DNA from: Flagellimonas beolgyonensis
Lineage (GTDB): Bacteria > Bacteroidota > Bacteroidia > Flavobacteriales > Flavobacteriaceae
Assembly: GCF_003992615.1 (NCBI RefSeq)
Contig: NZ_RZMY01000013.1
Coordinates: forward strand, 536,238-600,237
Length of the DNA stretch: 64,000 nt
Direction of reading: 5' to 3'
Position numbers and translations under genes: made by a program. Under the pieces are notes generated by a model, which worked only from the letters and a program-made list of their open reading frames with translations, was not told the origin of the DNA and searched no databases. Below, in pieces: positions 54,801 through 62,808 of this stretch. Position 1 is the stretch's first letter. The number at the start of each line of letters is the position of its first letter.

Positions 54801-55236
54801 GAATGATCCTGCCGTGATTGCAGATACCGTGAACAGTGCAGCAAGAATGGAAGGGGTGACCAAATATTTTGGTGCCAATATCATCATCAGTGGCGCATCC
54901 CTAGATCAGATGAAAGATCCCACCGAATTCAATTTTCGGTATTTGGGAAAAGTACGGGTGAAGGGCAAACAAAAATCCATAGCCATCTATGAATGTATTG
55001 ATGGGGATGCCATGGAAAGCCTATCCCTAAAACTAGAAACCAGAAAACGCTTTGATGAAGGTATTGACCTGTTTTTCAAGGCCCAATTTGGCGAAGCGGC
55101 CTCTGCTTTTGAATGGGTTCTTTCCAAGAATCCTAGCGATACAGTGGCCCACTATTTCGTAGAAAGAGCGAAAAAATATGCCGTTAATGGTGCACCCGAG
55201 GACTGGGCCTCGGGTACCGTAATGCATGAAAAATAG
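51844..55236 (+). CDS. TPR hybrid histidine kinase with receiver and class III cyclase domains
   Basis: A 1130-residue signalling protein. N-terminal TPR repeats (to about 350, e.g. YQKANILDNLGSYDKSLEIY), one membrane helix (VVIGLAFAGLLLLYLAF, about 395), a coiled coil, then HisKA with the phospho-His in TSHELRTPLVGIIG (about 461) and an HATPase domain (NLIGNAIKFTEKG, DTGIGIP, GTGLGLSVTKQL). The receiver has Asp in LVLLDIMMPG. The last domain is a class III nucleotidyl cyclase with both metal Asp residues (LFSDIRDYT, YMGDGIMALF) and the Asn/Arg pair in DTVNSAARME. The 51844 start is a TTG. Upstream in-frame codons spell a good signal peptide but start with ATC at 51811, so the true start is unclear. 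It is convergent with the PFOR gene. Confidence 0.9.
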   Translation: MFAISTIQGQNKVIDSLERSYEQAESDSMRVRILKDISWEYINNRGNAELARQYVDSFNTISQRANMPWGLSVAQYQYAVLERHKGNYSQALTHIDAYLNFEKTKADPFATANGLYQKANILDNLGSYDKSLEIYYDILKIYEDNEDPFSIATTLNAIGEILKITGKSEQAMENYQKALAIFTSLNDEGEMANCLYNIGDTYMLQKEYDLALEHFNKALTLDEAMDSDWGRAYDLEAIGKVYGLQKKYAQALNYHKRALALRDKLGQQLELSMSYAQIGGIYFEMQNYPEAEKNMLEAIAIGEAIRARAELHGYYQTLSHIYEQTGDFEKALAFKNKSVGLKDSIFNEAKSKQIEELQVRFDTEKQQDAIATLQKDAQINDLKLKQQKTLRNVVIGLAFAGLLLLYLAFNRYKQKQREQQAEEEKKRAILEERNRTEIEKQRVAELQKIDALKDEFLANTSHELRTPLVGIIGLSEALKDGAAGQLPEAAIENLDMIANSGKRLSHLVNDILDFSKLKNNDLALSLKPVDVYALANIVVRLSQPLVQDKKLKLINSIPKEVPLVEADENRLQQILYNLIGNAIKFTEKGYITLFAETKENWLAISISDTGIGIPNDKLTTIFNSFEQLDGSIQREYGGTGLGLSVTKQLVELHGGNISVESEEGKGAIFTFTLPISSEKRSAKTKAFPKQEELLQPMKTYGEKSAVTPMEKHPNSKGLKILIVDDEPVNRRVLENHLNVAGYEVLEANSGKEALKVLEKTPDIQLVLLDIMMPGLSGYEVCEKIRETRTASELPIILLTAKNTVSDLVSGFNSGANDYLTKPFSKGELLSRIKTHINLNTIHRASSRFVPSEFVKSIGKDSITDIQLGDYTEKNVTVLFSDIRDYTTLAEGMTPEQNFKFVNAYVGRMGPIIKENDGFVNQYMGDGIMALFPKPPESALDAAIEMQRTLSLYNKRRVEEKGYKPLTIGIGLHTGPLVMGIIGDSKRNDPAVIADTVNSAARMEGVTKYFGANIIISGASLDQMKDPTEFNFRYLGKVRVKGKQKSIAIYECIDGDAMESLSLKLETRKRFDEGIDLFFKAQFGEAASAFEWVLSKNPSDTVAHYFVERAKKYAVNGAPEDWASGTVMHEK

Positions 55237-55239
55237 CGT

Positions 55240-58200
55240 TTAGACAGGCTCATATACGGTCGATCTAACAACATCACGTATACCGGCCATGGCTTGATAT
55301 TTGGCAAATCGTTTGTTCACCGCTTGCTGTGCATCCTTTATCCAAACACCTCCAAAAGAATCCCTGGAATTCTCGAAAACATTTTGGAAGCGTTCCTCCA
55401 TGGCCAAGTAATGGGCAACAGGAATCTTTGGACTTTCCGAATCCAGTTGTAGTGCAGGCATCCCTTCCAAAATTCTTTTAGGGTTGTTCCTGTAAAGCAA
55501 CCATTGACCCGATGCCACGGCCGCTTTGTGGTATTTACTGGGATACTTGCTATCAATACCATGTGTAATACTATGGCAATAAGCAATAATCAATGAAGGC
55601 CCATCATGCGCCTCAGCCTCCAAAAATGCCTTCAATGTATGTTCTGGGTCAGCACCAATGGCTACTGAAGCTACGTACACATCATCATACTGCATGGCCA
55701 AAATCCCCAAATCCTTCTTTTGCTTTTTCTTGCCCTTGCTGGCAAACTTAGCGGATGCGCCATAGGGTGTGGCTTTCGACATTTGCCCCCCAGTATTGGC
55801 ATACACCTCGTTGTCCAACACCAATATGTTCACATTCCTACCCGATGATAGCACATGGTCCAATCCCCCAAAGCCAATATCATAGGCCCACCCGTCACCA
55901 CCTATGATCCATACACTCTTTGAAACCAAGGCATCGGCCACCTCCCTAAGTTGTTGTGCCTTGGAAAATGGCATATCCTTCAAAAGGCGTTTCAAAGTTG
56001 CCACACGATCTCGCTGTTGGGCAATCTCCCGTTCATGGGTCTGTGGAGCGTTCAAAAGTGCCGTAACCAATGTATCATCAAAATAAAAGGATAGCTCTTG
56101 TAAGAGGTTTTTGGCATGATCCTTTTGCTGATCTAGAGACAAACGAAATCCCAATCCGAATTCGGCATTGTCCTCAAACAATGAATTTGACCATGCGGGT
56201 CCCCTGCCCTCCTTATTTTTGGACCAAGGTGTTGTGGGCAACGCGCCACCAAAAATGGAACTCGCACCAGTCGCATTGGCTATCAACATTCTATCCCCGA
56301 ACAACTGCGAGGCCAACTTCAAATAGGGTGCCTCCCCACAACCATCTTCCCCGTTCGGATAGGTGAACAAAGGCTGCTGCAGTTGCTGCTGGTTCAATTT
56401 GCCGGTATCCAACAAGCTTCTATCGATTTCTGGCAGTACCTCAAAATAGGACCAGTTTTCTTTGGCGACTTCCAACCTATCGGGGTGGTTTTTCATGACC
56501 AAAGCCTTGACTGGGCAAGCATCCACGCAATTGTTGCAGCTCGTACATTGATCGGCATTCACCTGTATCGTATATTGCATTAAATCAACATCTTCGCCAA
56601 AAAGGATAGCTGGAACCGCATTCCAATGTTCGGGAGCACCTTCCAAATATTCCGGGGAATAGGCCTTCGCCCTCAATGCACCGGAAGGACAAGCCAAACT
56701 ACAGGCCCCACATTGGGTACAAAGATCTGCGTTCCACTCGGGAAGCGACTCAATAATCAATCGCTTGCCAAGATGGGAAGTATGGGTCGGATAAGTACCA
56801 TCCACCGGAAAACTGCTCACAGGCAAAGCATTCCCCTGCCCTGCCAGCAATTGTTCTGTCAAGGACCTTTTTGATTCACCGTTCAATTGATTTGGTTGGT
56901 TTTGGTTCATCACTTCAACAGATATGTCAAGCTTTTTACTATCCAGATCAATGGGATTTCCTTCCAACATACCGATTAAATCCAACAGGCTGTTGTGTAG
57001 GGATGTTAGAGAAAGTCCCCTTTCTATGGCTGCATTTTCCAAAACCTGCTCCGTAACCAAATAGACTTGTAATGCTTTTGATAATATAGTTTGTCGGACT
57101 TTTGAATCCAACGAAGTCCAAAACTGAGTTTCGGATTCATTCGTTTGAACCATTAAAACACCGTGGGATTCAATGCGGTCCAAAACATTGTCATTTTCAA
57201 GAAAATGTTTGTTGTCAATCACCACTGCATTGGCCTTTTGAATGAGATAAGGCGCCTTTATCGGTTCCTTGGCCATTCGAAGGTTGGTCACGTGCCTGGA
57301 TTCCGACTTTTTGTAATCGATTTCAAAATACCCCTGAACATATTGGTTTCCCCTCTCGACCAATTCTTGAACCAGTGAATGGAACGATGCCTGAGTATCC
57401 TTCCCTTTGGTTTCGTAAATCAGTACTTCCTTGAATGTATTCGGTAAGTCAAATGGAACAATTTCCAAACTGGTTTGGGTTACATCATTCGTAATCCCAA
57501 CTGTAAAGGAATGCTTGGGAGTTTCCATTTTTAATTCATCCACAATGGCCTTGACCATTGACGGTGTAAATTCCTTGGAACCCAACCCGTAACGTCCCCC
57601 AATAACTTTGGGTTTACTACCAAATTTTGTGGATTGCGAAACCGCGCTTTGCACATCCAAAAATAAAGGTTCACCCAACGAGCCTGGCTCTTTGGTTCGG
57701 TCCAGTACGGCAATGGCCTTACAAGACGCTGGCAAGCAGTTCAGGAAAAAATCCAGTCCAAAAGGACGGTACAATCGGACTTTGACCAATCCTACTTTTT
57801 CTCCCTTAGCATTCAGTTGATGAATCGTCCGTTCGAGGGTTTCCGTTGCCGATGCCATAGCTATTATAACCTGCTCGGCAGCTTCGTGCCCGATATACTC
57901 AAATAGTTGATAGCTTCTGCCAGTTAGCTTGGTGAACACATCCATTTGCTTTTGAACCAAGTTGGGACACTGTTGGTAATAGGAATTGGCCACCTCCCTG
58001 CCTTGAAAATACACATCCGGTCCTTGGGTGGTGCCCCGGATTATGGGATGGTTGGGGTCCAATGCCCTTTGTCTATGGGCCGCAACATGATCGGAATCCA
58101 ACATCGCTTTTATGGTTTCTTGATTTATTTTTTCCACTCTCGCGATTTCATGGGAGGTTCTAAAACCATCAAAAAAATGCACAAAGGGAATTCGGGATTC

Positions 58201-58686
58201 CAAGGAGGCAGCTTGGGCGATCAGCGCGAAATCCATCGCTTCCTGCACAGACGCAGAAGCCAACATGGCATATCCAGTGCTTCGGATGGCCATAACATCA
58301 CTATGGTCGCCAAAAATTGAGAGGGCCTGGGTTGCAACGGACCGAGTGGCCACATGGATCACATTGGGGGTAAGTTCTGCGGCAATTTTGTACATATTGG
58401 GCAACATTAATAGAAGGCCCTGTGAAGACGTAAAGGTGGATGCCAAGGCACCCGTTTGCAACATCCCGTGCATGGCGCCTGCCACTCCGGCCTCGCTTTG
58501 CATTTCAAAGGTTTCGGGAACGTTGTCAAAAATATTTTTTTGTGAAAGGGCACTCCATTCCTCGACCAATTCGGACATTTCCGAAGAAGGTGTAATCGGA
58601 TAAATGGGAAAGATATCGTTGCACTGATAGGCCACTTGGGCCACTGCTTGATTTGCGTTAACGATGATGTGCTCTTTGTTTTGCAT
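55240..58686 (-). CDS. nifJ: Pyruvate:ferredoxin oxidoreductase-like protein lacking proximal cluster ligands
   Basis: A 1148-residue single-chain 2-oxoacid oxidoreductase. Expected domains are present in order: domain I (IFPIYPITPSSEMSELVEEW), domain II, the gamma-like domain (LYRPFGLDFFLNCLPASCKA), two 4Fe-4S motifs (CTQCGACSLACPSGA at 656, CTSCNNCVDACPVKA at 714), and the TPP-binding region (GDGWAYDIGFGG, DNEVYANTGGQ). By alignment with classical PFOR, the four proximal-cluster cysteines fall at 780, 783, 808 and 1039. Here they are Glu, Cys, Ala and Ser (EDGCGEAPY, ANATGASSIFG, AYCHSITHG), so that cluster is probably absent. The ATG at 58686 starts MQNKEHIIVNANQAVAQVAY. The catalytic outcome is uncertain. 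Confidence 0.9.
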   Translation of the reverse strand: MQNKEHIIVNANQAVAQVAYQCNDIFPIYPITPSSEMSELVEEWSALSQKNIFDNVPETFEMQSEAGVAGAMHGMLQTGALASTFTSSQGLLLMLPNMYKIAAELTPNVIHVATRSVATQALSIFGDHSDVMAIRSTGYAMLASASVQEAMDFALIAQAASLESRIPFVHFFDGFRTSHEIARVEKINQETIKAMLDSDHVAAHRQRALDPNHPIIRGTTQGPDVYFQGREVANSYYQQCPNLVQKQMDVFTKLTGRSYQLFEYIGHEAAEQVIIAMASATETLERTIHQLNAKGEKVGLVKVRLYRPFGLDFFLNCLPASCKAIAVLDRTKEPGSLGEPLFLDVQSAVSQSTKFGSKPKVIGGRYGLGSKEFTPSMVKAIVDELKMETPKHSFTVGITNDVTQTSLEIVPFDLPNTFKEVLIYETKGKDTQASFHSLVQELVERGNQYVQGYFEIDYKKSESRHVTNLRMAKEPIKAPYLIQKANAVVIDNKHFLENDNVLDRIESHGVLMVQTNESETQFWTSLDSKVRQTILSKALQVYLVTEQVLENAAIERGLSLTSLHNSLLDLIGMLEGNPIDLDSKKLDISVEVMNQNQPNQLNGESKRSLTEQLLAGQGNALPVSSFPVDGTYPTHTSHLGKRLIIESLPEWNADLCTQCGACSLACPSGALRAKAYSPEYLEGAPEHWNAVPAILFGEDVDLMQYTIQVNADQCTSCNNCVDACPVKALVMKNHPDRLEVAKENWSYFEVLPEIDRSLLDTGKLNQQQLQQPLFTYPNGEDGCGEAPYLKLASQLFGDRMLIANATGASSIFGGALPTTPWSKNKEGRGPAWSNSLFEDNAEFGLGFRLSLDQQKDHAKNLLQELSFYFDDTLVTALLNAPQTHEREIAQQRDRVATLKRLLKDMPFSKAQQLREVADALVSKSVWIIGGDGWAYDIGFGGLDHVLSSGRNVNILVLDNEVYANTGGQMSKATPYGASAKFASKGKKKQKKDLGILAMQYDDVYVASVAIGADPEHTLKAFLEAEAHDGPSLIIAYCHSITHGIDSKYPSKYHKAAVASGQWLLYRNNPKRILEGMPALQLDSESPKIPVAHYLAMEERFQNVFENSRDSFGGVWIKDAQQAVNKRFAKYQAMAGIRDVVRSTVYEPV

Positions 58687-58727
58687 GATAATGGTAATGG
58701 TACTTTTAAATGGCTGGGTAAAAAAAG

Positions 58728-58760
58728 AAAAAGCCACCCTATGGGCAGGGCGGCTTTTTT
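58728..58760 (-). terminator. Intrinsic terminator after osmC
   Basis: On the minus strand AGCCGCCCT pairs with AGGGTGGCT (one mismatch) around the loop GCCCAT, with T-rich sequence after. It separates osmC from nifJ, so nifJ needs its own promoter or readthrough. Confidence 0.8.
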
Positions 58761-58768
58761 CTACCTGA

Positions 58769-59320
58769 TTACTTTTCGAATTCGATGGTAACAGGAGTTG
58801 GATTGGTGATCATGTCGAACACTGGGGAGAATTGGGCCAAAGCTCTCAATTGCTCTTCAGAGGCATCGGATTTCACCTTAAACTTAACGGTAATTCCTTG
58901 ATAGCCTTTTCTCACTTCTGGATCAAGGCCCAAGAATCCGTGCAGATCCACACCACCTTTCAAAGTACTTTCCACACCTTCAATTTCGATGCCGTTGGCA
59001 GCAGCATGGTAGGCCATGGCTCCAGTTAAACAAGAACCTAGTGCATGCAATACAATCTCTGCAGGGTTAGGGGCCTTGTCGTTGCCCAAAAGCACTTCCA
59101 CGTGGTCGGCTTCCATGGTAAAGGAATCTTTTCGGGTTGGATGCTCTTGACCCACACCATAATAATCTTGGATACTGGTCACACAATGACCGCCATCGAT
59201 CCAATTGTTCTTGGCCCTGAACTCGAATTGTGCCAATTCAGGATTCCCTTGTACTGCGTTGATGGTTTCCACCAACTGATCTACGTTTACTCCGTTTTTA
59301 ATGTTTGCTGTTGTAATCAT
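58769..59320 (-). CDS. OsmC-family peroxiredoxin-like protein
   Basis: A 183-residue cytoplasmic protein of the OsmC/Ohr superfamily, which reduces organic peroxides through a pair of cysteines. Cys46 (DGGHCVTSIQ) and Cys97 (HALGSCLTGAMAYH) are the two candidate redox residues. The middle (MEADHVEVLLGNDKAPNPAE, GVESTLKGGVDLHGFLGLD) is typical of the family. The gene lies downstream of the sigma54 activator gene on the same strand. Its promoter region has a near-consensus -24/-12 element and three palindromic sites, indicating sigma54 control. Confidence 0.92.
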   Translation of the reverse strand: MITTANIKNGVNVDQLVETINAVQGNPELAQFEFRAKNNWIDGGHCVTSIQDYYGVGQEHPTRKDSFTMEADHVEVLLGNDKAPNPAEIVLHALGSCLTGAMAYHAAANGIEIEGVESTLKGGVDLHGFLGLDPEVRKGYQGITVKFKVKSDASEEQLRALAQFSPVFDMITNPTPVTIEFEK

Positions 59321-59372
59321 TTTTTTTGTTTTTTAAAGATTAGATTAATTGATTAACATTTGACAGAGTAGT

Positions 59373-59388
59373 TGCATTTCGCGTGCCA
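59373..59388 (-). promoter_or_regulatory. Sigma54 (-24/-12) promoter of osmC
   Basis: On the minus strand TGGCACGCGAAATGCA, which fits the sigma54 consensus TGGCACGN4TTGCA at every constrained base but one, with correct GG-N10-GC spacing. It lies 52 bp before the osmC start codon and next to a sigma54 activator gene. Confidence 0.8.
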
Positions 59389-59445
59389 AACTATTCAAAT
59401 AACTAATAATCAATTGATTACAACATTTCTAGAAACACATTGATA

Positions 59446-59501
59446 TAACGATATTTCGTTATATTACGATATATCGTTAATATTATTACGATTTTTCGTT
59501 G
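59446..59501. promoter_or_regulatory. Three palindromic ACGA-N4-TCGT sites, likely activator binding sites
   Basis: ACGATATTTCGT (59448-59459), ACGATATATCGT (59466-59477, a perfect palindrome) and ACGATTTTTCGT (59488-59499), each flanked by a T/A context giving arms like TAACGA/TCGTTA. They lie 60-110 bp upstream of the sigma54 promoter, the usual position of enhancer sites for AAA+ activators. The Fis-type helix-turn-helix of the neighbouring activator is the natural candidate to bind them. Confidence 0.75.
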
Positions 59502-59502
59502 T

Positions 59503-61347
59503 TTATATAGGTTTGGAAATGCCCAAGGCCTTAATCTTGGATGCTAAAGTAGTAGGTGGCAAGCCCAAGAGCCTGGCCGCACCATTGGTTCCGGAAATTT
59601 TCCACTTGGTTTTTTTAAGGGCCTTGAGAATATTCGCCCGCTCCAGTTCTTGCAGTTCTTCAACGGTAAGGATGCGTTCGTCTTCCTGCGTGGTGGCTTT
59701 TACCAATCCCTGCGCATTGGGAATGACAAGGGACCAATCAATGCGACCTTTGTTCGCCACAATAACTGCGCGCTCCACCAAATTCTGAAGTTCCCGCACA
59801 TTTCCGGGCCAATCGTAGGACAACAATTGCTTTTTTTGTTCCTGCGTCAAAGGTTTAATGGCCTTGTTCAGGTCTTTGGCATAATGCTCAATCAGTTTAT
59901 CTGCGATAAGGCACACATCGTTGCCACGATCACGTAGAGCCGGTACCTGAATTGGAAACACATTCAACCTGTAGTAAAGGTCTTCCCGAAACTTGCCCTC
60001 TTTTGATCGAGCCAGCAGATCACGGTGGGTGGCCGCAATGATCCTTACGTCCACTTTTTGGGTCACCGAACTACCCACAGGGTCGAACTCCCCTTCTTGG
60101 ATCACCCGCAATAACTTGGGTTGCAGATCCAAAGGCAGCTCGCCGATTTCGTCCAGAAACAGGGTACCCTTGTCCGCCAATAAAAATCGCCCCTTACGAC
60201 TGACCGTAGCCCCTGTAAAAGCACCTTTTTCATGGCCAAACAATTCACTTTCTATCAAATTGGCCGGAATGGCCCCGCAGTTGATGCGCACCATTGGGCC
60301 CTTTGCACGGGAACTGGCATTGTGGATGGCCCTTGCCACCAATTCCTTACCGGTACCCGTTTCGCCATGGATCAGTACCGTGGCCTGGGTCGGCGCGACC
60401 CGTTCGATCAATCCCAAAACGTTTTTCATGGAATCGTGCTGGGCGATGATCCCATGATCATGGGTCAATTCCTTGATTTCTTCTTTTAGGTATTCGGCTT
60501 CATCGGTAAGGGAAGAAATTTTGTGTTCTGCCTGAAGGCGATCATCGATTTGTCGAAGTATTAAAGTGAAGTAACTCTCCTCCTCGTTTCCATAACTACT
60601 GATGGTCCCCTCATTCATGGATGTGCCTTCGTTGGATCCCAACACCTTGATGATTGCGGGCAAGTACGTATTCATCACCTTCTTTTTGGAAGTTGCTCCC
60701 GCCACCAAATTTTCGATGAGGGCAGCACTGGGTTCATCAAGAAAGAAAAGTAGGTTGCGTTGTTCCACATCATCGTTTTCCAACATAGTCTTCGCCGAGT
60801 CGTTGGCCAACACAATCCTAAAATCCTTATCGAACATGATGATGGCATCCATGGCATATTGAATGAGTCCCGTAATTTGGGAATGCGCCAATTCCATGGC
60901 TTTTTTGGAGGCTGCCAATTTTTCCTGTGCCACATCCAACTCCCGGTGCCTTTTGATCAAGACCGACAAAACACCACGGACAAACCCTTTGTTGGATTCT
61001 ATCAGGTCCAAAAAGTGGTCGGTTCCGATTTTCAGTAATTTGGTTTCCTCCAAGGCCGTGATGGAAACCGACCGTGGTTTTTGATCGATCAAGGAATATT
61101 CTCCAAAGCATTCTCCTTGCGACAAACTGCCATAGTCGTGCGTCTTATCATGTACCTTTACCTTCCCCTTGAGAATTACATACATGCCGTCGCCTTTATC
61201 GCCTTTGTCCAAAATGCGATGGCCCGGCATATACAATTGTTCCTCAGATTGTTTGCACAGATCCAAAAGCGATACCTTGTCCACCTCCGAAAAAAGGGGA
61301 ACGTTTCCCAAAAAATCTAGGGTTGCCATAAGCTGCGAGGAGGTCAT
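59503..61347 (-). CDS. Sigma54-dependent activator with cyclic-nucleotide-binding and PAS domains
   Basis: A 614-residue enhancer-binding protein. Residues 10-130 form a CRP-type cNMP-binding domain with the phosphate-binding cassette largely kept ([15 protein letters not shown], Glu83 and Arg92). A PAS domain follows (about 155-270, [20 protein letters not shown]). The AAA+ core has Walker A GETGTGKE (328-335), the sigma54 contact loop GAFTGA (375-380) and Walker [10 protein letters not shown] Fis-type HTH ends the protein ([20 protein letters not shown]). Sensing by a cyclic nucleotide, rather than the usual phosphorylation, is unusual for this class. It lies upstream of osmC and divergent from oxyR. 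Confidence 0.93.
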   Translation of the reverse strand: MTSSQLMATLDFLGNVPLFSEVDKVSLLDLCKQSEEQLYMPGHRILDKGDKGDGMYVILKGKVKVHDKTHDYGSLSQGECFGEYSLIDQKPRSVSITALEETKLLKIGTDHFLDLIESNKGFVRGVLSVLIKRHRELDVAQEKLAASKKAMELAHSQITGLIQYAMDAIIMFDKDFRIVLANDSAKTMLENDDVEQRNLLFFLDEPSAALIENLVAGATSKKKVMNTYLPAIIKVLGSNEGTSMNEGTISSYGNEEESYFTLILRQIDDRLQAEHKISSLTDEAEYLKEEIKELTHDHGIIAQHDSMKNVLGLIERVAPTQATVLIHGETGTGKELVARAIHNASSRAKGPMVRINCGAIPANLIESELFGHEKGAFTGATVSRKGRFLLADKGTLFLDEIGELPLDLQPKLLRVIQEGEFDPVGSSVTQKVDVRIIAATHRDLLARSKEGKFREDLYYRLNVFPIQVPALRDRGNDVCLIADKLIEHYAKDLNKAIKPLTQEQKKQLLSYDWPGNVRELQNLVERAVIVANKGRIDWSLVIPNAQGLVKATTQEDERILTVEELQELERANILKALKKTKWKISGTNGAARLLGLPPTTLASKIKALGISKPI

Positions 61348-61521
61348 AAGTGCTCTTTAGAAATACTGAATACCAAATAAATATAAATATTTGAATTCAT
61401 CCCAATCGGCGATTACCCCTATTTTATTGAAAGAAAATGTGGGAACGGCCCTATCCATCTAAAATCACAATAGATTATACTGATAGTTTTTTATATTTTT
61501 ATTTTTCAAATTTATCGAACA

Positions 61522-62463
61522 ATGACCATTACCCAATTACAATATGTGCTAGCCGTAGCAGAATACAAAAACTTTACCCTGGCCGCCGAAAAGAGTTTTG
61601 TAACCCAGCCTACCTTGAGCATGCAGGTACAAAAATTGGAGGATGAACTCGGTGTTTTAATTTTTGACCGTAGCAAGAAACCCATTTCGATAACAGAAGT
61701 AGGCAAAAAGATTGTGGACCAGGCCAAGAATATTGTAGCTGAAGCGGAACGCATCAAGGATATTGTGGACCAGGACAAAGGGTTCATTGGAGGTGACTAT
61801 GTGTTGGGGATCATTCCCACCGTAATGCCCACCCTTTTGCCCATGTTCCTGAACACCTTCGTGAAAAAATATCCCAAGGTCAACCTTATCATTAAGGAGC
61901 AATCCACCGAACATTTGATCAAAAACATTTTGGACGGCCATTTGGATGCCGGTATTGCCGCGACCCCATTGGAAATTGAATTTATTAAGGAAAGGCCTTT
62001 GTACTATGAACCTTTTATTGGGTATGTCCCTAAAAATCACAGACTATCCAACGAAGCAGAGCTGACCACCGATCATTTGGACGTGAACGATATATTGCTC
62101 TTACAGGACGGTCATTGCTTTAGGGATGGGGTGATCAACTTATGCAAGGCATCCAAAAACATGAATGGTGAGCAATTTAAAATAGAAAGTGGGAGTTTTG
62201 AAACCCTGGTGAACCTTGCCGATGAAGGCATGGGCATGACCTTGCTCCCTTATTTGAACACATTGCATTTGGAGCCTCAGAAAAAAGAAAACCTAAGACC
62301 TTTCAAAGCACCTTCGCCCGCAAGGGAAATTAGCCTGATCTACCACAAAAGTGAATTGAAGATACAGATCACGGAAGCGCTCAGGGATGTAATTTCAAGT
62401 ATCGTTCGTGGGGCCATTGCTTTTCAGGACGTAAAGATCATCAGCCCATTGGCCAAAAATTAA
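61522..62463 (+). CDS. oxyR: OxyR-type LysR regulator (hydrogen peroxide sensor)
   Basis: A 313-residue LysR-family regulator. The HTH (LQYVLAVAEYKNFTLAAEKS, VTQPTLSMQVQKLEDELG) is followed by the effector domain. The OxyR redox pair is at exactly Cys199 and Cys208 (LLLQDGHCFRDGVINLCKA), the same numbers as in E. coli OxyR, so a disulfide switch is expected. It activates catalase/peroxiredoxin-type genes in other bacteria. It is divergent from the sigma54 activator with 174 bp of AT-rich spacer, and a hairpin terminator follows. Confidence 0.93.
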   Translation: MTITQLQYVLAVAEYKNFTLAAEKSFVTQPTLSMQVQKLEDELGVLIFDRSKKPISITEVGKKIVDQAKNIVAEAERIKDIVDQDKGFIGGDYVLGIIPTVMPTLLPMFLNTFVKKYPKVNLIIKEQSTEHLIKNILDGHLDAGIAATPLEIEFIKERPLYYEPFIGYVPKNHRLSNEAELTTDHLDVNDILLLQDGHCFRDGVINLCKASKNMNGEQFKIESGSFETLVNLADEGMGMTLLPYLNTLHLEPQKKENLRPFKAPSPAREISLIYHKSELKIQITEALRDVISSIVRGAIAFQDVKIISPLAKN

Positions 62464-62465
62464 AA

Positions 62466-62485
62466 GAGCCGCTTTTCAGCGGCTC
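62466..62485 (+). terminator. Hairpin terminator after oxyR
   Basis: Perfect stem GAGCCGC / GCGGCTC (62466-62472 and 62479-62485) with a 6-nt loop. The T-tract is interrupted (CCAGTTTT), so it may be a modest terminator shared with the convergent small gene. Confidence 0.6.
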
Positions 62486-62490
62486 CAGTT

Positions 62491-62688
62491 TTAGGCTTTT
62501 AACAATACTAGTGTAGGTTGTAAATCCGGTTTGTCCACAATAAAATAATGTAACCAGATCCTAAGTTCTTCAATTTCGTTCGGCAGAAGCCTGGAAATCG
62601 CTTTCTTCAATTCCTTGGTGAAGAGTCTCACATCAAAACTTACCTTTTGCAAGATGGTCTTGGTGTAATCTAACATAGCTCTCGGCAT
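62491..62688 (-). CDS. Small conserved flavobacterial protein of unknown function
   Basis: A 65-residue protein starting MPRAMLDYTKTILQKVSFDV and rich in charged helices (FTKELKKAISRLLPNEIEEL). The ATG at 62688 was chosen because the upstream extension looks non-coding. I recall this family as a common conserved hypothetical in Flavobacteriaceae, but no function is known to me. There is no signal peptide or membrane helix, so it is probably cytoplasmic. It is divergent from the dacB-like gene. Confidence 0.75.
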   Translation of the reverse strand: MPRAMLDYTKTILQKVSFDVRLFTKELKKAISRLLPNEIEELRIWLHYFIVDKPDLQPTLVLLKA

Positions 62689-62808
62689 AGAAATTTGATT
62701 AAATTGGATTAATGGTTGTGTCCCTAAGTTAGGCAAAAACTCAATATTCAAACTAAAAAATCGGTTAAAAATTGAATAACTTCGTGTTAAAATCGATGAA
62801 CTACGTCT

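Noticed and set aside
55240..58686. Frameshift or damage explaining the missing PFOR cysteines
   Set aside because: The frame is open throughout and flanking residues align well on both sides of each missing cysteine, so these look like substitutions rather than sequence errors.
58687..58768. A second sigma54 promoter in front of nifJ
   Set aside because: No TGGC-N7-TGC-like pattern was found on the minus strand in the spacer. The osmC terminator lies here, so nifJ control remains unknown.
61451..61495. OxyR operator in the oxyR/activator spacer (CTATC and GATAG elements)
   Set aside because: ATAG/CTAT-like pieces are present, but spacing and number do not fit the four-element OxyR pattern in AT-rich DNA; chance is likely.
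62775..62804. Possible fifth LytTR site (GTAGTTCAT-N12-GAAGTTATT, minus strand)
   Set aside because: The pitch is 21 bp, but both 9-mers carry two or more mismatches, the distance to the start codon (86 bp) differs from the other sites, and no -7-like box follows.
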